Source: Promethearchaeia archaeon
GTDB taxonomy: Archaea > Asgardarchaeota > Lokiarchaeia > Sigyniarchaeales > SOKP01
Reading direction: 5' to 3'
Length of the DNA: 8,558 bases
Assembly (NCBI GenBank): GCA_029856295.1
Contig: JAHQWS010000072.1
Coordinates: 1-8,558 of the forward strand
The translations under genes were made by a program, and so were the position numbers. Shown here one piece after another: positions 6,265-8,558 of the stretch. Under the pieces are notes generated by a model. The model searched no databases and was not told where the DNA came from. It saw only the letters and a list, made by a program, of their open reading frames with translations. Within the stretch, counting starts at the first letter, position 1; each line of letters starts with the position of its first letter.

Positions 6265-7503
6265 TTAAAAGCTCACATTTGGTAAATGTTGAATAAATTC
6301 TTTAACTAACTCAACTCGTCTCTTCCTTTTAACGTCGTGATATCGAAGAGGATGTAAGTCATTTATGACAAATTTATAGAGTTTTATCCAAGTTTCAGCA
6401 ACCTTACTGACTCTATATTTTTCAGCTAATAACTTTGCATTCTTACCAAACTCTGCTCTAAGATCGTCATCTTTTAACAATTTAACGACATATTCTTTAA
6501 ATTCATCAAGGTTATTTGCAAGATATCCTGTTTTTCCATGCTCTATTACATCTCGAATACCATAGCCATTTGCGCCAACATTTGGGGTTCCTTGAGCCAT
6601 TGCTTCGATTAACACTAAACCCTCTGCTTCAACCCAAGACCAGAGACAGGAAAGATCAGCAGTGTTAAATAGCTTTAGTAGATCATTAAAGGGAACCCTT
6701 CCAGCATAGCTAACATAATCAAATTTATTTGATAGGCGATTTACTTCTTCCGATGATGGACCATCACTTCCTACAATTAATAAATGGGAATCTGGCACTT
6801 TCTTATGAATTTGCTTAAACTGTTTAATAATGCTAACTATATGCTTCTCAGGTGACATTCGAGATGCATAAAGTAATACTTTTTTATCTCCTAATCCATA
6901 CTTTTCTCGTATTCCATTCTCCTTTAAATCTTGATAGTATAGATTATGAACTCCATTTGTAAGTGTTATAATTGGTTCTTTAAACCAATGTTCTAACAAT
7001 AGTTCTTTTTTAGATTTCGTTGCAACTGCCGATAAGTCATATTTTTCAAGCATATGACGTTCATATTTCCATGCTATAGGAAATTTTGTGAGGAATTTCC
7101 CTATTACTGGAACATATTGAGCCATGTAAAATTGTAAAGGAGAATTATGAGTTCCTACCAATGGGATTCCTAAATACTTAGCCCAATTTAAGGCCAAACC
7201 CCCTATTGTTGCATGGGTATGAATATGGGCTAGATCTAAATAATCGTGCTTGCAAAAAAAGTACTTATGTATGGGGAAACTTACAACGAAACCAGTTTTG
7301 GATGATACTGTTCCTCCTCCTAAGTCATGAAAGTATAAGTTTTTGGGTTTAATATATCCATTTTGAATTTTTGGAGCAAAAATATGAATGTTATGTCCAA
7401 GTTTTGCGATTTCTTCTGAAAGAAATTTCACCGCATGTGCTGTACCATTTGTCTGACTGTACATAGCACTAAAGAATCCAATGTCGAGTACTTGCTTGGC
7501 CAT
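6265..7503 (-). CDS. GT4-family (GT-B fold) glycosyltransferase
   Basis: A 412-residue retaining glycosyltransferase with two Rossmann-like halves. The acceptor half begins with the typical strand and helix (VLDIGFFSAMYS, then HAVKFLSEEIAKLGHNIHIFAP) and carries HIHTHATIGG (93-102) and GTHNSPLQFY (117-126). The latter resembles the acceptor-site region of lipid glucosyltransferases. The nucleotide-sugar half starts near 205 after LTNGVH (181-186). R215 and K220 in RMSPEKH are the expected diphosphate ligands, and EAEGLVLIE provides the E-x7-E motif (E292 and E300). HGKTGYLA (322-329) and a C-terminal helix with a basic patch (VKRKRRVE, 391-398) follow; the patch could sit on the membrane surface. 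There is no signal peptide or membrane helix, so it acts in the cytoplasm or peripherally on the membrane. Donor and acceptor are not determined; a glycolipid or lipid-linked glycan role is plausible. The ATG at 7503 is chosen by the fold. No good ribosome-binding site is seen. Confidence 0.93.
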   Translation of the reverse strand: MAKQVLDIGFFSAMYSQTNGTAHAVKFLSEEIAKLGHNIHIFAPKIQNGYIKPKNLYFHDLGGGTVSSKTGFVVSFPIHKYFFCKHDYLDLAHIHTHATIGGLALNWAKYLGIPLVGTHNSPLQFYMAQYVPVIGKFLTKFPIAWKYERHMLEKYDLSAVATKSKKELLLEHWFKEPIITLTNGVHNLYYQDLKENGIREKYGLGDKKVLLYASRMSPEKHIVSIIKQFKQIHKKVPDSHLLIVGSDGPSSEEVNRLSNKFDYVSYAGRVPFNDLLKLFNTADLSCLWSWVEAEGLVLIEAMAQGTPNVGANGYGIRDVIEHGKTGYLANNLDEFKEYVVKLLKDDDLRAEFGKNAKLLAEKYRVSKVAETWIKLYKFVINDLHPLRYHDVKRKRRVELVKEFIQHLPNVSF

Positions 7504-7548
7504 GAAAATATCCCATTTGTAAAAATTTTATGTTAATTTTACTTAAAG

Positions 7549-7577
7549 ATTCGTTTAATTTAATAGTTATTCGTTTA
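7549..7577. repeat. Two direct repeats of ATTCGTTTA, 20 bases apart
   Basis: ATTCGTTTA occurs at 7549-7557 and 7569-7577 on the plus strand, about two helical turns apart. Both lie upstream of the glycosyltransferase, and the second runs into the long inverted repeat. Spacing by whole helical turns is a feature of paired protein sites, but two short copies could be chance. Confidence 0.3.
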
Positions 7578-7605
7578 TTAAAAAATTCAGCGATTTTTAA
7601 TAAAC
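7573..7605. repeat. Perfect 12-bp inverted repeat between membrane-protein and glycosyltransferase genes
   Basis: The plus strand has GTTTATTAAAAA (7573-7584), nine bases (ATTCAGCGA), then TTTTTAATAAAC (7594-7605). The arms pair perfectly. The element lies 68 bases after the membrane-protein stop and 70 bases before the glycosyltransferase ATG. It could form a transcript-end hairpin with U-rich arms, or serve as an operator for the glycosyltransferase. Confidence 0.55.
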
Positions 7606-7673
7606 AGAATTTATCTAAGCATTAAAAAGAATTGTAGACCAAAATTTATGATAGAATTTATAATACCTCTATA

Positions 7674-8558
7674 CTATTTCTTAAGGGCCTTTATGAGGAA
7701 TACTATAAAAAGCACTGGTCCTATGAAAAATAAGCTTAAAAAGATCATTATTGCGACTATCAAACCGATTATTTGTATTAAACAAAATACAATAGTCAAG
7801 ATCAATAAAAGCCCGTATAGTTTAAAGAAGAAATTCGAATCATAGGTTTCAATATCATCTATTACTTCAATTTTTGTCTCATCTATCGGCTTACTAATTC
7901 GAAGCATAATCCCTATAAATATGTAAAATCCGATGATTATTAGAAATGGTAATATGGATGTAGGAATTCTTTCGGGAAGTAAGATAAAAAAGGTTATTAG
8001 ATATAGCAATAATATATAAATAATAACAATACCAAATCCTTTATTCCCAAGTTTTAATGAATAGATTGAGAAATTATTTGAATTTTTCTTACTCGAGATC
8101 TTATAAAACAAAAATATTAACCCAACACTTCCTAATATCGCAATAGCCGCTACAAAGAGGTTATATCCTGTATTAAAGGATAGAATAGCTGAACCAGCTA
8201 AAACCAGAAATAAGGCAAATAAGAGGGTTTTCTTTTTATTTTTATTTAAGTAAGGTAAAGGGCTAATAAATATCCTGCCTTCCAATTCAATGTCAGAATC
8301 TTGAGATTTCGCAAAAGATTCAAATACTAGAATAGGCATTACAAATGCGAGAATTGGATGCCAGAAAAAAACCAGAGTAAAAAATTCTAAAATGGCAATT
8401 CCTCCAATCAAACCCATTGCGGGGCCTTCAGCTCCGGGATACCCAAACCAAAGTACTTTAGTAATCCAAGATTCATAAAGGCCAAATAATACACCCCATA
8501 AATATAATTGAGGTATTGATGTTCGCTTACTTCTCATAGCAAGATTTAGGAATAATAG
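7674..8558 (-). CDS. Multi-pass membrane protein of unknown function, 5' end probably outside the window
   Basis: I do not recognise a family. From the first in-window ATG (8537-8535) the protein is 287 residues with roughly eight hydrophobic segments (about 9-24, 42-58, 60-73, 103-121, 126-145, 168-187, 194-212, 238-284, the last probably two helices). A polar loop (74-102) ends in a lysine cluster, NKNKKK. An acidic loop (216-232) and a C-terminal KALKK follow. The first segment, LYLWGVLFGLYESWITKVLW, is rich in tryptophan and precedes a glycine-rich loop (YPGAEGPAMGLIGG). Upstream of the ATG the frame stays open to the window end and adds LLFLNLA, which reads like the end of another helix followed by the positive loop RSKR. 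I therefore treat the gene as 5'-truncated, though a start at 8537 cannot be excluded. It ends in TAG. No catalytic motif was seen; an envelope role is the most that can be inferred. Confidence 0.72.
   Translation of the reverse strand, partial: LLFLNLAMRSKRTSIPQLYLWGVLFGLYESWITKVLWFGYPGAEGPAMGLIGGIAILEFFTLVFFWHPILAFVMPILVFESFAKSQDSDIELEGRIFISPLPYLNKNKKKTLLFALFLVLAGSAILSFNTGYNLFVAAIAILGSVGLIFLFYKISSKKNSNNFSIYSLKLGNKGFGIVIIYILLLYLITFFILLPERIPTSILPFLIIIGFYIFIGIMLRISKPIDETKIEVIDDIETYDSNFFFKLYGLLLILTIVFCLIQIIGLIVAIMIFLSLFFIGPVLFIVFLIKALKK

Overview
The window is A+T-rich (about two-thirds A+T by eye), and every gene I can support lies on the minus strand. It therefore reads from high to low coordinates. 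Archaeal origin is inferred from four things: TATA-box promoters close to start codons, one of them a good leaderless fit; an F420-type iron-sulfur reductase subunit; an archaeal presenilin/signal-peptide-peptidase-like protease; and an SDS22-type leucine-rich-repeat remnant. The mix would suit an Asgard (Lokiarchaeia-like) genome, but no marker gene here proves it.

Layout in the direction of transcription: (1) 8558-7674, a multi-pass membrane protein of unknown function whose frame is open to the window edge. (2) 7673-7504, a gap with a perfect 12-bp inverted repeat. (3) 7503-6265, a GT4 glycosyltransferase. (4) 6150-5095, a nine-helix presenilin-like intramembrane aspartyl protease. (5) 4971-3781 and 3646-2456, two tandem 396-residue 3-hydroxyacyl-CoA dehydrogenases, each with its own predicted promoter and a palindrome just after the predicted transcription start. 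(6) 2393-2100, a small winged-helix protein. (7) 2002-725, an MFS transporter cut in two by one in-frame TAA. (8) 724-485, a leucine-rich-repeat remnant in the same frame, itself carrying an internal TAA. (9) 306-1, the N-terminus of an FrhB-type 4Fe-4S protein that runs off the window.

The dehydrogenases act in acyl-CoA beta-oxidation or its reverse, and the FrhB-type protein could handle electrons from such a pathway. The small winged-helix protein beside them is a plausible local regulator. The glycosyltransferase, protease and large membrane protein look like envelope functions. Gaps of about 60-180 bases with separate promoters suggest mostly single-gene units rather than one long operon. 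The 725-485 region is decaying: the transporter and the repeat gene both carry TAA stops, while TAA is the normal terminator of most intact genes here.

Stretch 307-484 holds no gene I can see, only a weak hairpin. No tRNA, rRNA, CRISPR array or insertion sequence was recognised.
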